64,000 nt of DNA from Rhipicephalus microplus. Lineage: Eukaryota > Arthropoda > Arachnida > Ixodida > Ixodidae. The stretch lies in NCBI RefSeq assembly GCF_043290135.1, contig NC_134710.1, positions 252,080,092 through 252,144,091 on the forward strand, written 5' to 3'. The position numbers were made by a program, and so were the translations under genes. Below the pieces are notes generated by a model. The model did not search any database. It was not told the origin of the DNA and worked only from the letters and a program-made list of their open reading frames with translations. This document shows, in pieces, positions 36,708 to 49,697 of this stretch; positions within the stretch are counted from its first letter, which is position 1; every line of letters begins with the position of its first letter.

Positions 36708-37545
36708 GCTAGATAGATGGATGGAAAAACTTTATAATGGTCCCTAAGAACAAGCTTTAGCATTTTGCTAGCCACTGCCACATCAAATCAGACAGACAAA
36801 TTCTCTTTGCTGTGTTGCGGGCCCGGTTGAACTATCAATAGATGTTCTTCGAGTTCGGAACTGGTAAAGTCTGCCTCCCATTTGGATGGCGTGATGAGTG
36901 ATGACTTCGCCGCTGAGTAACGTGGGGTACCACCACAGCATATATTCCATGGATTGGCTATATGAGCGAAGAACGAACATGCATTAGTTGGCTCCGTTTC
37001 CGGATAAACCGTGTGCTATAGCGCAAAGTTTGGGTGCGCCCCAACCTGACGTAGCCTGAATGCCAGAGATTATGGTCTGCCTAATTTTCTGCGTGGTGGT
37101 AGTTGATGTCTCCTCCACAGGTAAAAAGAATGTTTTATGAGTTCACTAAGCGAGGTGAGAGGGTCCTCATTCTCCAAAGCCTCAGCGTGGTGGCCGGTGG
37201 TAGCAAAGTGATCTACTAGTTCTCGCATAACTATGTGGGCCGACTCATGGAGTTTGGGTGTGGCTCCCTCATCCGTTCTAAGTGAGCTCGTAACCCGACG
37301 AGTGTGTGTAGCGTGATATTCGTTTCTCGAAGGATTCGCAAGGTCGGTTCCGAGATGGTGCCTTGGCAAATGCTTTGACCACCGATCTCCATCCACTATA
37401 AAACCGTAGGCCTCCTATTGTCCAGCACGGCCAACGAAATGGCCGCTTGCTCCGCTAAATCAGCCGTCATAATCCGGACCATCGTCATTTTCTTTATATT
37501 CTCCCCTAATTGCTGATGCGCACTAGTGCATACGCCTTCCTCTCG
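36708..37545 (-). pseudogene. I/Tad-like LINE: RNase H to C-terminus and 3' tail
   Basis: On the minus strand, in broken frames: MTADLAEQAAISLAVLDNRR (RNase H helix region), GTISEPTLRILRETN, then PKLHESAHIVMRELVDHFA, DPLTSLSELIKHSFYLWRRH, and a degenerate knuckle end with CGGTPRYSAAKSSL and WEADFTSSELEEHL before a stop near 36,786. The 3' end is a 'cattataaagtttttccat' segment running into short 'ccatctatct' units at 36,708-36,730. These are the recurrent features of tick LINE polyproteins with an RNase H domain. At least two frameshifts are present and the reverse transcriptase is missing. Confidence 0.7.
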
Positions 37546-37639
37546 TAAGACTGGGTCACATCGACGAGGCGAAATTCGAAGGCCTGATCATGAGCCTTTT
37601 TTTTAAGACTTTTTCCCTGACCATTCTCCTACTCTCATC

Positions 37640-37760
37640 GATGCAAATAAAGAAATGATAAAATTCTTCTTGACAAGTGGAACCAGGAATTTGAACCTGT
37701 GATTTCTTGCTCCGTGGCACGATCTGTTTATGCACAGGGCCACCGCACATTTGTTTACAG
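37640..37760 (-). repeat. tRNA-like repeat segment
   Basis: On the minus strand it reads 'gcggtggccctgtgcataaa', then 'cacaggttcaaattcctgg', a good B box and T-arm-like hairpin. The D-arm half is weak. It is probably a decayed SINE head; no target duplication was found. Confidence 0.4.
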
Positions 37761-39053
37761 CGAGCTATTTGTATGCATCATTTTTCGTTGTATGTACAAA
37801 TATCTCGAATGTTGTTGAGCGGCTTGACTACACACAAGCTAAATGGCGCAAACAGCTCACGGTTACGTTATTACGTGGCGTTGCTCTACCATGTGGCCGT
37901 GTAGTCATGTTTCATTGCACCGCATGCATAGATACTGGACCAGGTGGATGTACACACTACTATGTCTCCACCGAAAAGTGACGCAAGCCTAGTGATTGAG
38001 AGGGCGATACGAACACGGTTAGCTTCAAAGCGAAGTACACTTGTCCACCTAGTTATTAGTTTTTCTGACTGATCGTATGACACTTTTGTCGCTCCGCGGA
38101 GAGTAAGGCAGAAATTTCTAATATTGCTGTAATGCATCACGTATTGGCGCTACGCCTTTATCATTGATGTTAGCATTATTCTCTCAGTTTATTGGTCACT
38201 CCACCAGTCTACCACATACCTTGCCATATAAGTTACGAAAAATGTCTGTACCCACTGCCTGCTCACATCACTGGGCCACGCGTAGTCTTTATCTTATTTT
38301 TAAGGGCGAAGCTCCTTAGCGTGTGGTTCTGTCCTTCTTTCGTTGGTGTATGTTGCCACCTTGCAAACATCATACTACACCCAATGACTGATCCACCACT
38401 CCAGCGACCATAACGCCAATACTGTTTAAAAGTAGCCATTATGAAATGCAAGATGGTCGTCAACTTGTATCACAGTGCGCAATAAAGAACAATAGATTTT
38501 CCCACTGTGTTCATCCCTTCCTTTTACGTTACCGCCTATAGTTCCACATTTGCAAACTGCCCACTACTTCGTCCCCACAAAGATCCCTCTACGCCCCATC
38601 ACCTATCCACCACTTCAGTGACCATAAAGGCGTTATAACAAAGGAGAAACGGAAGCGATGTATAGCTACCACTTAACAATAATAAATTTTTTTGTGTAAA
38701 TATATACAGTGTTTGTCATGTCAGTGATGATGTAGTGGGCGCTATTCACGGATGGTTCACAGTTTAGCAATCAAACCCTCCAGCGCTTCATCCCACTAAT
38801 TATCATTCACTCCTTGGATATGTTGTGATTTTTTATGTGAAGAAAGCGCGGGATTGAAATTACCTTTCCGCTGTCACCACACACCATTGCAGCTTGCATC
38901 AAATAATGATCACCTTATAGTCGACACTTCAAGCACATAATTACCCATCCCACATGTTATACCCCATCGAGGGGCCATAACTGGTAAAAAAGATAAATAT
39001 GTCGTCCCACAAAGTCCATTATAATAACTAATATTGGCGCTTAAACTCCTAAT
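37761..39053. repeat. Unassigned, with a 'gggcgaagctcc' repeat block
   Basis: At 38,304-38,315 the word 'gggcgaagctcc' occurs, identical to the inverted-end word of the insertion inside the P-like element at 60,759-60,770. Two loosely similar segments follow (about 38,330-38,410 and 38,530-38,640), sharing 'ttgcaaac', 'atccaccact' and 'gaccataa', which suggests an old duplication. No coding sequence is recognised. Confidence 0.35.
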
Positions 39054-39135
39054 ACCACGATGTCATTATGAGAGACGCTGTAGTGGAGCGCTCCAAAAAT
39101 TTTGACCACGTGAGATTGTTTAGCGTGCACTTCGC
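39054..39135 (-). mobile_element. Degenerate Ruka-type SINE fragment
   Basis: About 80 bp matching the SINE body in minus orientation ('gagagacgctgtagtggag', 'aaattttgaccac', 'cgtgcac') with many substitutions. It lacks head and tail, and no target duplication is visible. The fragment is probably old. Confidence 0.7.
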
Positions 39136-42100
39136 ACAAAGTCCAGAATTAATAATTGGTTGCTATCTTGAAGACAACCAAGCAAATTAATTTCTTACCA
39201 GTTGTTGGGTATCCTTTTTCTCAGACGTTAGCATCAGATTCGCATGAAAATCAGTAAAAGTGGCTACCTCTGACCTCCCAACGTGACTGAAGAGGTTTTA
39301 ACAATAATAGCACTCTACTCCTTTCTCCTTGGGCCTTTTCTCACAATTCATTTTATATATTTCTTCGAGAAGTCGTTCATTCGTTCGTAGTGGCCTGAAT
39401 CTTTATTGCTACTAAAGTGTTCTACCCACATAAAGTAACCCGATTAACTTTCTTTTATGACTACAGCTTGATGTCACGCTTTTGTTTGAGATTGTATTAC
39501 AGCAGCGTGAGGAGCCAATGCCTTTGTCTTCGTTTCTTTGTGCGCCTCAATGACTGTTCAAAGAAAAGGACAGAGTTTTCAAACAGTACGTTTTGAAGAG
39601 ATGGGTGTAAAAAAAATTGGCTCCCAGCAATCACTACATTTTTTTTTTACTTCTTCAAAACACAACATATCATGCTCTCAAATTTTGTCTCCCTTGGTAT
39701 ACTCATTTATTCGGGTATATTTTTTATTTCTTCTTTATCTTAGAGTTCCTTCTAGGCCATGGTGAAGAAATATTTTCGCTTTTGCGCGAAGCGCGTACGG
39801 ACATCCACGTTTCTGTGCCTCAACAAATAGCAACAGCAGGCAGTTATTTACCTCCGTGCTATTTCGTTCCCTCTTCCCTTCATGACGATGTTGTCCAGTA
39901 CTGATGCAGCTCAGAACCCTTTCTTTTGGAAATTTCCTATCCGGGATTCTCGCGTTGCTTTACCGCTGCACGCAGACACGAAACAGCGTGCCCGAAATCA
40001 CAGTCATCAAACGTTCACGTCCTCGCGTGATTAGAACGTTGACCTTAGGGGCCTTTTCACGTCCTTCACCCCGCCATAAGATATAGAGCTTTTTTCAGGC
40101 GTGGGTTGTTTTTGCTCGGGTATTGTTATTACCGGGTCGAACACGTATACACAACTCGGAAGAGACGTCCAACATGTATATCTATAGAGTTAAGCGCCAC
40201 TGAAGGAAGATATATTATGACATGGGGATGCTTTCGAGCCTGAGTTAGGCGTCGTTGTTCGAAAAAAAACGACGTATATAGCCTATAACAAATTCTGTGC
40301 GATGACGGAGCGCACACTTGCAGCGTTAAAAACGACGGGTATATGTAACACATAGCTGTACATGAGGGTGAATGATTGAATTCATGTTTATAGGGTCTTT
40401 TTGAGGCGGAGGGCCACTGCTTTGAACGGCAAGAAATAAATGACCATCACTCGTATTCACTGTCATGTTATCATGATAAATGAATAATATTAGACACGTG
40501 AGTGGCAATCACACCGATATTCTGAACTCTTTATTTTTATTGCTGGACTGAGAGGTCCTCGTTTAGAAGCTTGTTATGTTCCTAAACTCGCCCTTCAAAG
40601 CATTTTTGTTGTTTTATTATCGGGTTATTTATTGAATAGTGCTTCTGGCAAGTATAAGAGTAATACTTTATCCCGGAAGCAAGAAAATTGCTTTCGGCAT
40701 CCAAGCTCTTGAGCGTAATGTACTAAACATATTTCAAGACGTCAGTTCTTTCTGCTCTTGAATGAATACGTCTGATACATTAAATTGAAACATGTTCAAA
40801 CTTCATGGAAAGCCCCCCCCCCCCCCCCCCCAGTGTAGCGCATGCACCAATCACGCAAAAACCAAGGTATTCAGATTATATTAAAAACAGGTGATCACTT
40901 AAAGCAAGACAATGTGAGGACAAAGTAAAAGATGTTACATTTGAGTGAAGGAGAGTGCGCAGCAGGAATAAGGATAGACCAGGCGAAACCACCGTTACGA
41001 TAAGGTCGGAAAATGTCGACAAGTTCTTGAAAGTATGCGTGCATGCGTGTGTGAGTGTGGTGGGGGGAGGTTGCATGTGTGCGCGCACCTATGTGTGTGT
41101 TTACAGCGGTCACGAGTGTTCTCAAAAGATATGTGAGAGCGCTTCCAGCCAAACCCAAACCTCGTCGCGTGTGCAGCCGCTCCGCTAGGGGCACCACGCG
41201 ACGTTCAGGACTTTTGCGTATAAAGCCCTGTACCTGTCTGGCCTTTTTGTTTACTAAACGCGAGAGCTACTATACCTTCGACGAGGATTGATATCGATCC
41301 ATAAATTTGCATAGAACAAACGGAAGTAAAATTGTGCTCTCTAGATGCATTCTTGAGTTTGTAAATGTAACGCCCCCCCCCCCCCCCTTTTTTTTTTTTC
41401 ATGCTTGCGGTTGCGTGACATCGTGTCGTCCAACAGCAGCCACAAACTTAAACACTGTCAAAGCCACCAAAAACAGAAGATCGCTTTCCTCACAGAGAGG
41501 TTGTTATGCTAGAAATTTCTCGAAGACTTTTAGGCTTTTTTTTATACATATAGAAGCTGAGAGGTAAGGTAACATTTTATTGAGAACACGCGCTTATGTA
41601 GATTTTTCTAGTAAAACGCACGCTGAGTTGAGTTCTTGTTTCGCCATTGCCAGACTACGACTTCTCATCCTGCAGCTTCCCTTTTTAGCGAAGGCCTCGC
41701 TATCCGCATCTTTTTATTTTATTTTATACACAACCACGACCAAATATATAGGGCAAACGTTCGTTTGTCGCCGCATTTATTTGAAACAATTCGGGATGTT
41801 GAACACCAAAGAGGAAACAAAAACCACCTTTTCAGCAAATCTTATTACATTGAAGCTCGCAGAGGGTTTGCTTTGTTATGGAATACGCATGCTTCCAGTG
41901 TCAGTACTTGTATTACCTCAGTTTCTCGTGCATTCTTCACCAAGTCCAGTGTCACCTGCTGTGACCTGTAGACAAGTTTTGCGTTCATTGGCGTGAGCTC
42001 ACGTCGATGCGCTCAGAAAGTGTAGTCAACCTTTTTTATTTTTCTATGAACAATTTTCCAAAAAGTGTGAGTGGCGCCATATCAGCTTTGCAAAAGCTAA

Positions 42101-42468
42101 TATAATAATAAGTAAGTAATAAGTATAATAAAGTAATAAAGTAATAAGTATAATAAGTAAGTGGCACGCATGGTATTGTGCGGCAGATTCACAGTAATGG
42201 TTGCGTTCTCTTTGCCACTTTATGCGTATATGAACACAGTATAAAAGTGCATTTGGTTTCTGAAAATACGATAATGGTGGCTGTGTGGAGCCCCCCAACG
42301 TATAAGCCCTTGCAGAAAATACGGTTCGAGTCGAACGTCATTCTACATCAGTGGCCTAGCCATGGATGTTTTGGGAACCATTATTAGACCAGCGGAAGTG
42401 ATGGAAGACCCCCTCATGTAACAAAAAATGAAGTTTTCAAATTATTAAAACATTCAAAGTAAAGTAGG
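39136..42468. other. Unassigned, with homopolymer runs
   Basis: A C19 run lies at 40,813-40,831 and a C15T12 run at 41,373-41,399. Open frames of up to 138 codons at 41,580-41,996 overlap in two frames; one contains 'NHDQIYRANVRLSPHLFET', vaguely like a LINE C-terminus, but I cannot support that. No gene is called. Confidence 0.4.
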
Positions 42469-42481
42469 TCTCTTTATTTTT

Positions 42482-42720
42482 GCCCCGCCGTGGTGGCCTA
42501 GTGGCTGTCGTACTCGGTTGCTGACCCGCAGGTTGCGGGATCGAATCCCCGCTGCGGCGGCTGCATTTCCGATGGAGGCGGAAATGTTGTATGCCCGTGG
42601 GCTCAGATTTGGGTCCATGTTAAAGAACCCCGGGTGGTTGAAATTTCTGGAGCCCTCCACTACGGCGTCTCTCATAATCATATGGTGGTTTTGGGAGGTT
42701 AAACCCCACATATCAATCAA
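42482..42720 (+). mobile_element. Ruka-type SINE, full length
   Basis: Head with A box 'tggcctagtggctg' and B box 'gggatcgaatcc', body, and an 'atcaatcaa' tail. The flanks 42,469-42,481 'tctctttattttt' and 42,721-42,731 'tctcttaattt' look like an imperfect target duplication. Confidence 0.88.
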
Positions 42721-42731
42721 TCTCTTAATTT

Positions 42732-43989
42732 CTCCCTGAGAATAAATGGTCGAACTGAAGTGCCACGCCATTTCGATGTCAAGAACTTGTCATTAAGTTG
42801 TACGGTCTGCAGCTACATTCAACATGCTTCTGGCTATTCTTGCTTATGTGCATATTGGGCGTAAAACTGCTGCAAAAGATGTAAAGCGTTTTCGCAGAGA
42901 AGGCCAAACATAAGTCAGCTACTACGCAATGCAAAACGTTTTCTTGGTGAAACGTACCAAAAGCAAGAAGGGGCCGCGTTAGATAGTGTATCTCCAAAGA
43001 ATGCGTTTTCAGCGTTTAGACCTTCAGGGACGCGGCTTGTCGTTCATCCATACATTTCGTATGACATGATCGCACACAAATTGAAGCGGTCAACGCAGGG
43101 TTAGCAATGAGCAAAACTAGGCTAAAATTAACGAACAAAGTCTAGCATTACATAATTAACAGATAGCAAAGAGGTAATCGCAATAGTAAATCTAAACGCA
43201 AATAGTAAATCTAAACGCTAAGAACGTTTCTGAAAAAAAAAAAGCAGCTGTTTTGGGAGCCTTGCAAAAGAGCCCTACCCCCCTTGACAAGAATTCGATT
43301 GTTGCTTTCACCGGCGCTTTTCCGGTACCTTTGTTGCTACACCTGCAGTGGGAAAGAACCTGACGGGATTTGCTGCCGTCGACACGTATCTCAACTGCCG
43401 TAACAAGCAGGAAGTCTAAAAGCACAGCAAAACTTGCACGTATTTTGCACATTGACTTTTCGGAACTCAATAACGACATTTTACTCGTGCCGGGAAACCT
43501 TACGTGCTTAATTCAAGCATTCACACCATCGACAGTTTGGTAATCAAAGTAGGGGGAACTGTGTGCACAGAAATCACTGATTGCCCATGCTACACACACT
43601 TTCTCATATATCACAAAAGTTGAGATGATTTTCCCTAAGATATAGAACTAGAACAATTTCTGTCGCCAAACCTTTTCACACTGCAGAATAGCGCTTGCAA
43701 CTATGCCAGCACATTTTTTTCTTTGATTATTCTCTCCGAGTATGTGTTTCGCGGACCCCACTCTTGAACCACTGCTCTAAAGCATCGCCTGCATGTGCCA
43801 TCGGCATTACTCACAGAGCGTAGCTGGCCTTTCCTACCCAATTTTCATATGAAGCTAGCTAAGTGACCCTGCACTTTCATTCATCAATGAGAGTTGTAAA
43901 TCGCTTCCTGATGAGGGTTTGTAGCTCGAGAAGTTGAAAAGAAAACATAAAAATATATAATGGACTTCTTAGTATTATACATTTCATGC
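42732..43989. other. Unassigned sequence
   Basis: A small direct duplication 'aatagtaaatctaaacgc' occurs at about 43,184-43,219. No gene is recognised. Confidence 0.4.
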
Positions 43990-45277
43990 TAATAGCTAGG
44001 GAAGGAGATGACAAGGACTTGAAGAATTAGAGGCCGATAAGCTTGCTCTGCGTAGTGTACAAGCTATTTATAAAGGTAATAGCTAACAGAATTAAGGCAA
44101 CATTAGAATTCAATCAACCAAAGAAAAAAGCAGGATTTTTAACAGGCTATTCACGAAGACCACCTTCATACTATCAATCACGTAATAGAGTAATACTCAC
44201 AATATAGCCAACCACTATACATAGCCTTCATAGACTACGAGAAAGCATTTGAATCAGTGCAAATATCAGCAGTCATGCAGACACTGCGGAATCAGGGCGT
44301 CGACGAAGCATGTATAAACATCCTGGAAAAAGTCTACAGGCGATCAACTGCTACCATAGTGCTTCATGAAGAAAACAACAGAATACCAATCAAGAAGGGT
44401 GTAAGGCAGAGGTTACAATCTCTTCAAGTCTATTTACCGCGTGTTTAAAAGAGGCTTTCATAGGCCTAGAATGGAAGCAGTTAGGCATTAGAGTTAATGA
44501 AGTATGCCTTAGAATTATGCATTTCGCCGATGGCATTCGATTGCTGAGTAACTTAGGGGACGAATTGCAACTCATAATTACGGAGTTACACAATGAGAGC
44601 AGAACAGAAGGTCTTGAAATTGTTCTGCAGAAAACGAAAGTAATGTACAACAACCTCGGAAGAGAACAGCGCATCGAGATCGGTAACAGTGAACTTGAAG
44701 CTGTAAAAGACTATGTGTGCTTAAGGCAGGTAATAACCGCGGAGCCGAACCACGAGACAGAAGTAAGTGGAAGAATTAGAATTGAATGGAGCACATTTGG
44801 CAAGCACTCTCAAATCAAGACAGGTAGATTGCCGCTATCCCTCAAGAGGATGATGTGTAACAGCTGCATCTTTCCGATACTTAGCTACGGAGCAGAAACC
44901 TGGCGACTTACAAAAAGAGTTTATATTAAATTTAGGGTTACACAGCGAGAAATCAAAAGGGAAATGGTAGGTGTAACCTTATAAGACAAGAAGAGAGCAG
45001 AGTGGATTTCGGAACAAACCGGGTTAAGGATATCATAGTTAAAATTAAGAAGAGGAGATGGATATGAGCCGGGCATATAGCACGTAAACAGTATAACCGC
45101 TGGTCATTAAGGGTAACTAACTGGATTCCAAGAGAATGCAAGCGGCTTAGGGGGAGACAGAAGGTTAGGTGGGCAAATTAGATTATAGTTTGCGGGTATA
45201 AATTGGCAGCAGCAAGCACAGGACCGAGTTGACTGGCGAGATATGGGAGAGGCCTTTTTCCGGCACTGGACGTTGTC

Positions 45278-45324
<47 letters not shown>
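43990..45324 (+). pseudogene. RTE-like LINE copy A: reverse transcriptase, 5'-truncated
   Basis: The sequence opens inside the reverse transcriptase at RPISLLCVVYKLF. It continues with YIAFIDYEKAFESVQISAVM, RIPIKKGVRQ, a changed catalytic box FADG (normally FADD) at about 44,521-44,532, a SNLGDELQLIITELHNESR segment, QRIEIGNSELEAVKDY, and LSYGAETWRLTK near 44,880. Frames shift several times. The 3' end is a (GAT)n tail at 45,280-45,324, in line with the short tandem tails of RTE elements. It belongs to the same family as copy B just downstream, in the same orientation. Confidence 0.8.
45280..45324. repeat. (GAT)n, 3' tail of LINE copy A
   Basis: About 45 bp of ATG/GAT units directly after the LINE end 'ggacgttgtcagg'. 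Copy B ends with a shorter tract at 48,548-48,565. Confidence 0.9.
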
Positions 45325-45374
45325 ATTTTTTTAATATTTTAAAGGCCCTATGGGGCTCTAAATATGGGGTGAAT

Positions 45375-45770
45375 ACATGCATTCCAAAAACGTAAATAGA
45401 AAAAGCATCGATGGCATAGTGGTTAGAACATTCGCCGCGCATGCAAGTGGTCCATGGTTCGGATCCCGGTGCCGCGAAGTTCTCAACCAGACTAAAAAAA
45501 GTCCGTGGGGTGATGGAACTGCATTAAGAGGCCTGACGTGCGGTCTCATCTGTTACCACCGCCGGTAACGCACTCCCTCACCAGAAAAAAAATTGGCCAC
45601 CCTGGTGCAGCATCTGGCCACTGTTTCCCACATGCATACATCAATTAACTCACAGCCCTCAGTCCCCAGCGGCTTTGAAGACTGACTTTGGCGGCGGTCA
45701 GATCTGCAACACAGCAGAGGGTGCTAAGAATCTCTGGATCCAGACAGGCCGCCATTAGGAACGGAACTTG
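45375..45770 (+). promoter_or_regulatory. Probable 5' UTR of LINE copy B with tRNA-like A/B boxes
   Basis: Around 45,409-45,480 the sequence has an A-box-like 'tggcatagtggttaga' and a B-box-like 'ggttcggatccc' with roughly tRNA spacing, followed by an A-rich run and about 250 bp leading into the endonuclease frame. The placement directly before the LINE coding region suggests that the element carries a pol III-like internal promoter. A SINE inserted just upstream is the alternative. Confidence 0.45.
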
Positions 45771-48566
45771 GCAACGTTTAACGCAAGAATCTTATCTGGT
45801 GAGAGAATTCCAGCTGTACTATTTGAGGAGTTGGAGGGCATTAAATGGGGTGTGATAGAGCTCAGTGAGGTTAGGAGGACAGATGAGACCTATACAGTGC
45901 TAACGAACGGGCACGTCTTTTGATATCGGGGCTTGGTTGACACCAGAGAACATGTAGTGGGGCTCCTTATCCACAGAAACATAGCTGGAAACAAGAGAAG
46001 AATACTATAGCAATATTGAAAGGGTGGTAGGTATTGTAATTACTCCATAAGAGGTACAAGATAAAGGTGGTAAAGGCTCATGTGCCTACGTCCACCCTTG
46101 ATGATGCGTCAGTTGACAGCTTCCTTGAAGACGTGGAATAGGCAGTGAGTAAGGTGAAAACACAGTATACTATACTGATGGGAGACTACAATGCCAAAGT
46201 ATGGAAGAAACAAGCTGGAGACCAGGCAGTAGCAAATTATGGCATCGGTACTAGAAATGCCAGAGGGGAGCTATCAGTAGAATTCGCAGAACGCTACATT
46301 TACGGATTTCGGATACCTTCTACCAAAAGCGAGGGAACTGTAAGTCGACATAGAAGAGCCCTAATGACGAAAATAAGATTGAAATAGACTTTATAGTGAG
46401 TGCACAACCAGGCAACGTGCAGGATGTGGAAGTATGTGGCAAGGTACGATGCAGTGACGTTAGAATGGTACGATCCCAAATTTGCCTAGATTTGAAGAAG
46501 GAATGACAGAAACTGATACGCAAGAAGCCAATGAATGAGCTAGTACTGAGATGAAACGTACAGGAATTCAGAGTTTCGCTTCCGAACAGGTACTCGGCGT
46601 TTATTGAGGAAAACAGCCTTAGCGGTGACGCCATGAATGATAATCTGACGAGTATCATTACAGAGTGTGCAGTGGAAGTTGAAGCTAGTGTAGTTACACA
46701 GGACACTCGTAAGCTGTCCCAAGGAACAAAGAATCTGATTAGGAAGTGTCAAAGCATGAAAGTCTCAAGTACAACAGACAAAATAGAGTTGGTAGAGCTT
46801 TCCAATTTGAAAAATAAGCGTAAAGTATCCGATGTAAGAAGGTATAACATGGAGAGAATCGAACACGCACTGAAGAACGGAGGAAACGTGAAAGCAGGGA
46901 AGACAAAACTTGGGATATGCAAAAACCAGATGTATGCACTAAGAGACAAGTAAGGCAAAGTAAATACCAATATGGATAAAATTAGCGGAGGAGTTTTACA
47001 GAGATCTCTACGGTAGCCAGCATAATCACTCTCTCAATATAAGAACTAGCAGTAACTAAGATGACACCCCACCAGTAATGATAGAAGAAGTCAGGAAAGC
47101 CTCGGAGAACATGCAAAAAGGCAAAGCTACTGATGAGGACCAGGTAACAGCAGATCTGCTGCAAGATGGAGAAGTGATTGTGTTAGAAAAACAAGCGACC
47201 CTGTTTACGAGGTGTCTCCTGAAGCAAGAGTATTAGAATCTTGGAAAAATGCTAACATCATCCCAATACACAAAAAAGGAGATGGCAAGTACTCAAACAA
47301 TTACAGGCCGATCAGCTTGCTCTCCGTAGTATACAAGCTATTTACAAAGGTAATTGCTAACACAATTACTACAACAGTGTTCAATCAACCAAACGAAAAA
47401 GCAGGATTTCAAACAGGCTACTCAACAATCGACTACGTTCATACCATCATTCAGGTAATAAAAAAATGCTCAGAATATAGCAAATTACTTTACATAGCCT
47501 TCTTAGATTACGAGGCGTTTTATTCAGTAGAAATATCAGCAGTCATGCAGGCATTGCGGAATCAAGGCATCGACAAAGTATATATAAACATCCTGGAAGC
47601 AATCTATAGGTGATCAACTGCTACCATAGTGATTCATCAAGAAAACAACAGAATACCAATCAAGAAGGGTGTAAGGCAGTCTCACCGATGCTTTTTTCCA
47701 CGTCCTTAGAGGAAGGAGGTCATCTAAAGCCTGGAATGGAAACAGTTAGGCAAAAGAGTAAATGGAGAGTACCTTAGAAACCTGCGCTTCGCCGATAACA
47801 TTGCATTGTTGAGTAACTCAGGGGATGAATCGTAACACATGATTACGGAGTTAGACAAGGAGAGCAGTAAAGTAGGTCTTTACATTATTCTGCAGAAAAG
47901 GAAAGTAACGTACAACCACATCCGAAGAAAACAGCGCTTCGTGAGTGGTAATAGTGCACTTGAAGTTGTAAAAGTCTATGTCTACTTAGGACAGGTAAAA
48001 ACCGTGGACCCGATTCACGATAGTGAAGTAACTAGAAGAATAAGAACGAGATGGAGCACATTTGGCAAGTACTCTCAAATCATGACATCTAGATTGCCAC
48101 TATCCCTCAAGAGGAATGTATGTAACCGCTGAATCTTTCCCGTACATAGCTACGTATCAGAAACCTGGAGACTTACGAAGAGGGTTCAGCTTAAACCGAA
48201 GATGACGTAGCGAGCAATGAAAAAGAAAATGGTAGGTGTAACCTTAAGAGGCAAGAAGAGCGAAAAGTGGATTAGGGAACAAACCGAGGTTAAGGGTATC
48301 ATAATTGAAATCAGGAAGAGGAAACCGACATGGACTGGGCATATAGCACGTAGACAGGATAACCACTGGTCATTAGGGGAACTAACTGGATTTCTAGAAA
48401 AGGCAAGCGGGTTAGGGATGACAAGAGGTTAGGTTGGCACAGGAAATTAGGAAGTTTGCGGGTATTAATTGTCAGCAGCAAGCACAGAACCAAGTTTACG
48501 GGCGCAACTTGGGAGAGGCATTTGTCCTGCACTGGAAGTTGTCAGGGTGATGATGATGATGATGAG
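45771..48566 (+). pseudogene. RTE-like LINE copy B: endonuclease and reverse transcriptase
   Basis: An apurinic-type endonuclease opens at about 45,772 with LATFNARILSGERIPAVLFE and GVIELSEVRRTDE; its GDYNAKV motif lies at about 46,180. Broken frames lead to the reverse transcriptase: WKNANIIPIHKKGDGKYSNN, YRPISLLSVVYKLFTKVIAN (47,305), YIAFLDYEAFYSVEISAVM, RIPIKKGVRQ, then a catalytic box changed to FADN at about 47,786-47,797, LGQVKTVDPIHDSEVTRRIR, 'SETWRLTKR' and WIREQTEV, with 'TWTGHIARRQDNHWS' at about 48,330-48,370. The 3' end has a (TGA)n tail at 48,548-48,565. The arrangement fits an RTE-type LINE, close to full length but disabled by many stops and frameshifts. Confidence 0.8.
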
Positions 48567-48569
48567 GAA

Positions 48570-49697
48570 ATAGAAATAAAAATATCTAAATTGCAAGCAA
48601 AAAGAGCGAGTAAATCAAGGACAGCATCAAGTCAAATGCGTTCATCTACATCATTCGAATGCATAGCATGACTACAAAATATTGTCATTTTTAAAGAGTG
48701 ATAGAAACACCTATGAAAATCACATTGAGGAACAATGAGCAAATATCGTGAACGAGAATAGAAACCTAAACGAGGGCAATTAGACAAACGTTAGATATGT
48801 TACTCGCTATGCCAATAGCCCTGCAGCCTCGAGTGACATATGAAAGGATATGTTATCTCCTCAATCCAAGGTGCAAGAGAGTACCACTCGAATATGCATA
48901 ATGATAATGGTAGGTTTTGAAACTTGTTGTATCTGGCGAAAATAGGGGCCACCTTATGCGCGTGATCGAGGCGAGTGTAGGTATGAGGGGCTAGGAATAT
49001 GTGAGACTCGGCGAAGAATGAGTGTCGGTGTTAGAGTGAGTGGAAGAACGATATTAGAGTACGGCATCTGTTCTTGGCAAAAGTGGTAAAGCTAAGCTCT
49101 GCTTTTAGTGAAGAAACGCTTATGTAGCGTGAGTACAATGACAAAATAAATCGAGCAGCTTTATTCTTTACTATTTCGAGGATTGCAATAAGACCAATTA
49201 AATGAAGATGGCATATGATTGAAGCGTATTTTAGAAATAGCAAAATCCAATATTTGAAAGCGCGCAGTTTTGTATGCTTATTAGTGAAATGAAAGTGACG
49301 TTTAAGGAGTTTTCTAATAGCCTTATCAGAAATTTGCTCTGTGCGTGCGGTGCAGCTTGAATTTGAAGGAAGAATTACGCCCCAATACTTAATTAACTTG
49401 ACGTTCTCCATTACAGAATCATTTATTTTATTAGAGCTAGGGCATGCAGAAGTGGTATTACTAAACAATAACTTCATGACTTTCTCCACGTGAATTTTCA
49501 TCTGCTAATTGCTGCGCCATTCTCTTAACCTGGTAAGATCCTCTTGTATATCCACAACGTCATCTGGGCAAGTTATTCTTATATAAAAAGCAGAATCTTC
49601 GCGAAAATGTGGATTTACGAACTTATGTTAGCAGCAAATGTCGTTAATGTATGTTAAAAACAGAAGAAGACCAAACACACTGCCTTGCGGCACGCAA
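48570..49697 (-). pseudogene. CR1-like LINE reverse transcriptase fragment
   Basis: On the minus strand the sequence starts at 49,697 with VPQGSVFGLLLFLTYINDI, the region before the catalytic aspartates; the FADD-like box is then corrupted. An intact 156-codon frame (49,501-49,031) follows with IKYWGVILPSNSSCTARTE, KYASIICHLHLIGLIAILEI and AARFILSLYSRYISVSSL. A shifted frame from about 48,960 reads DHAHKVAPIFARYNKFQN and an eroded 'EWYSLAP'. It abuts the tail of RTE copy B in the opposite orientation. The endonuclease is missing. Confidence 0.7.

Noticed and set aside
48456..48671. Asp-rich plus-strand frame
   Set aside because: It is the (GAT)n tail of RTE copy B read as poly-Asp.
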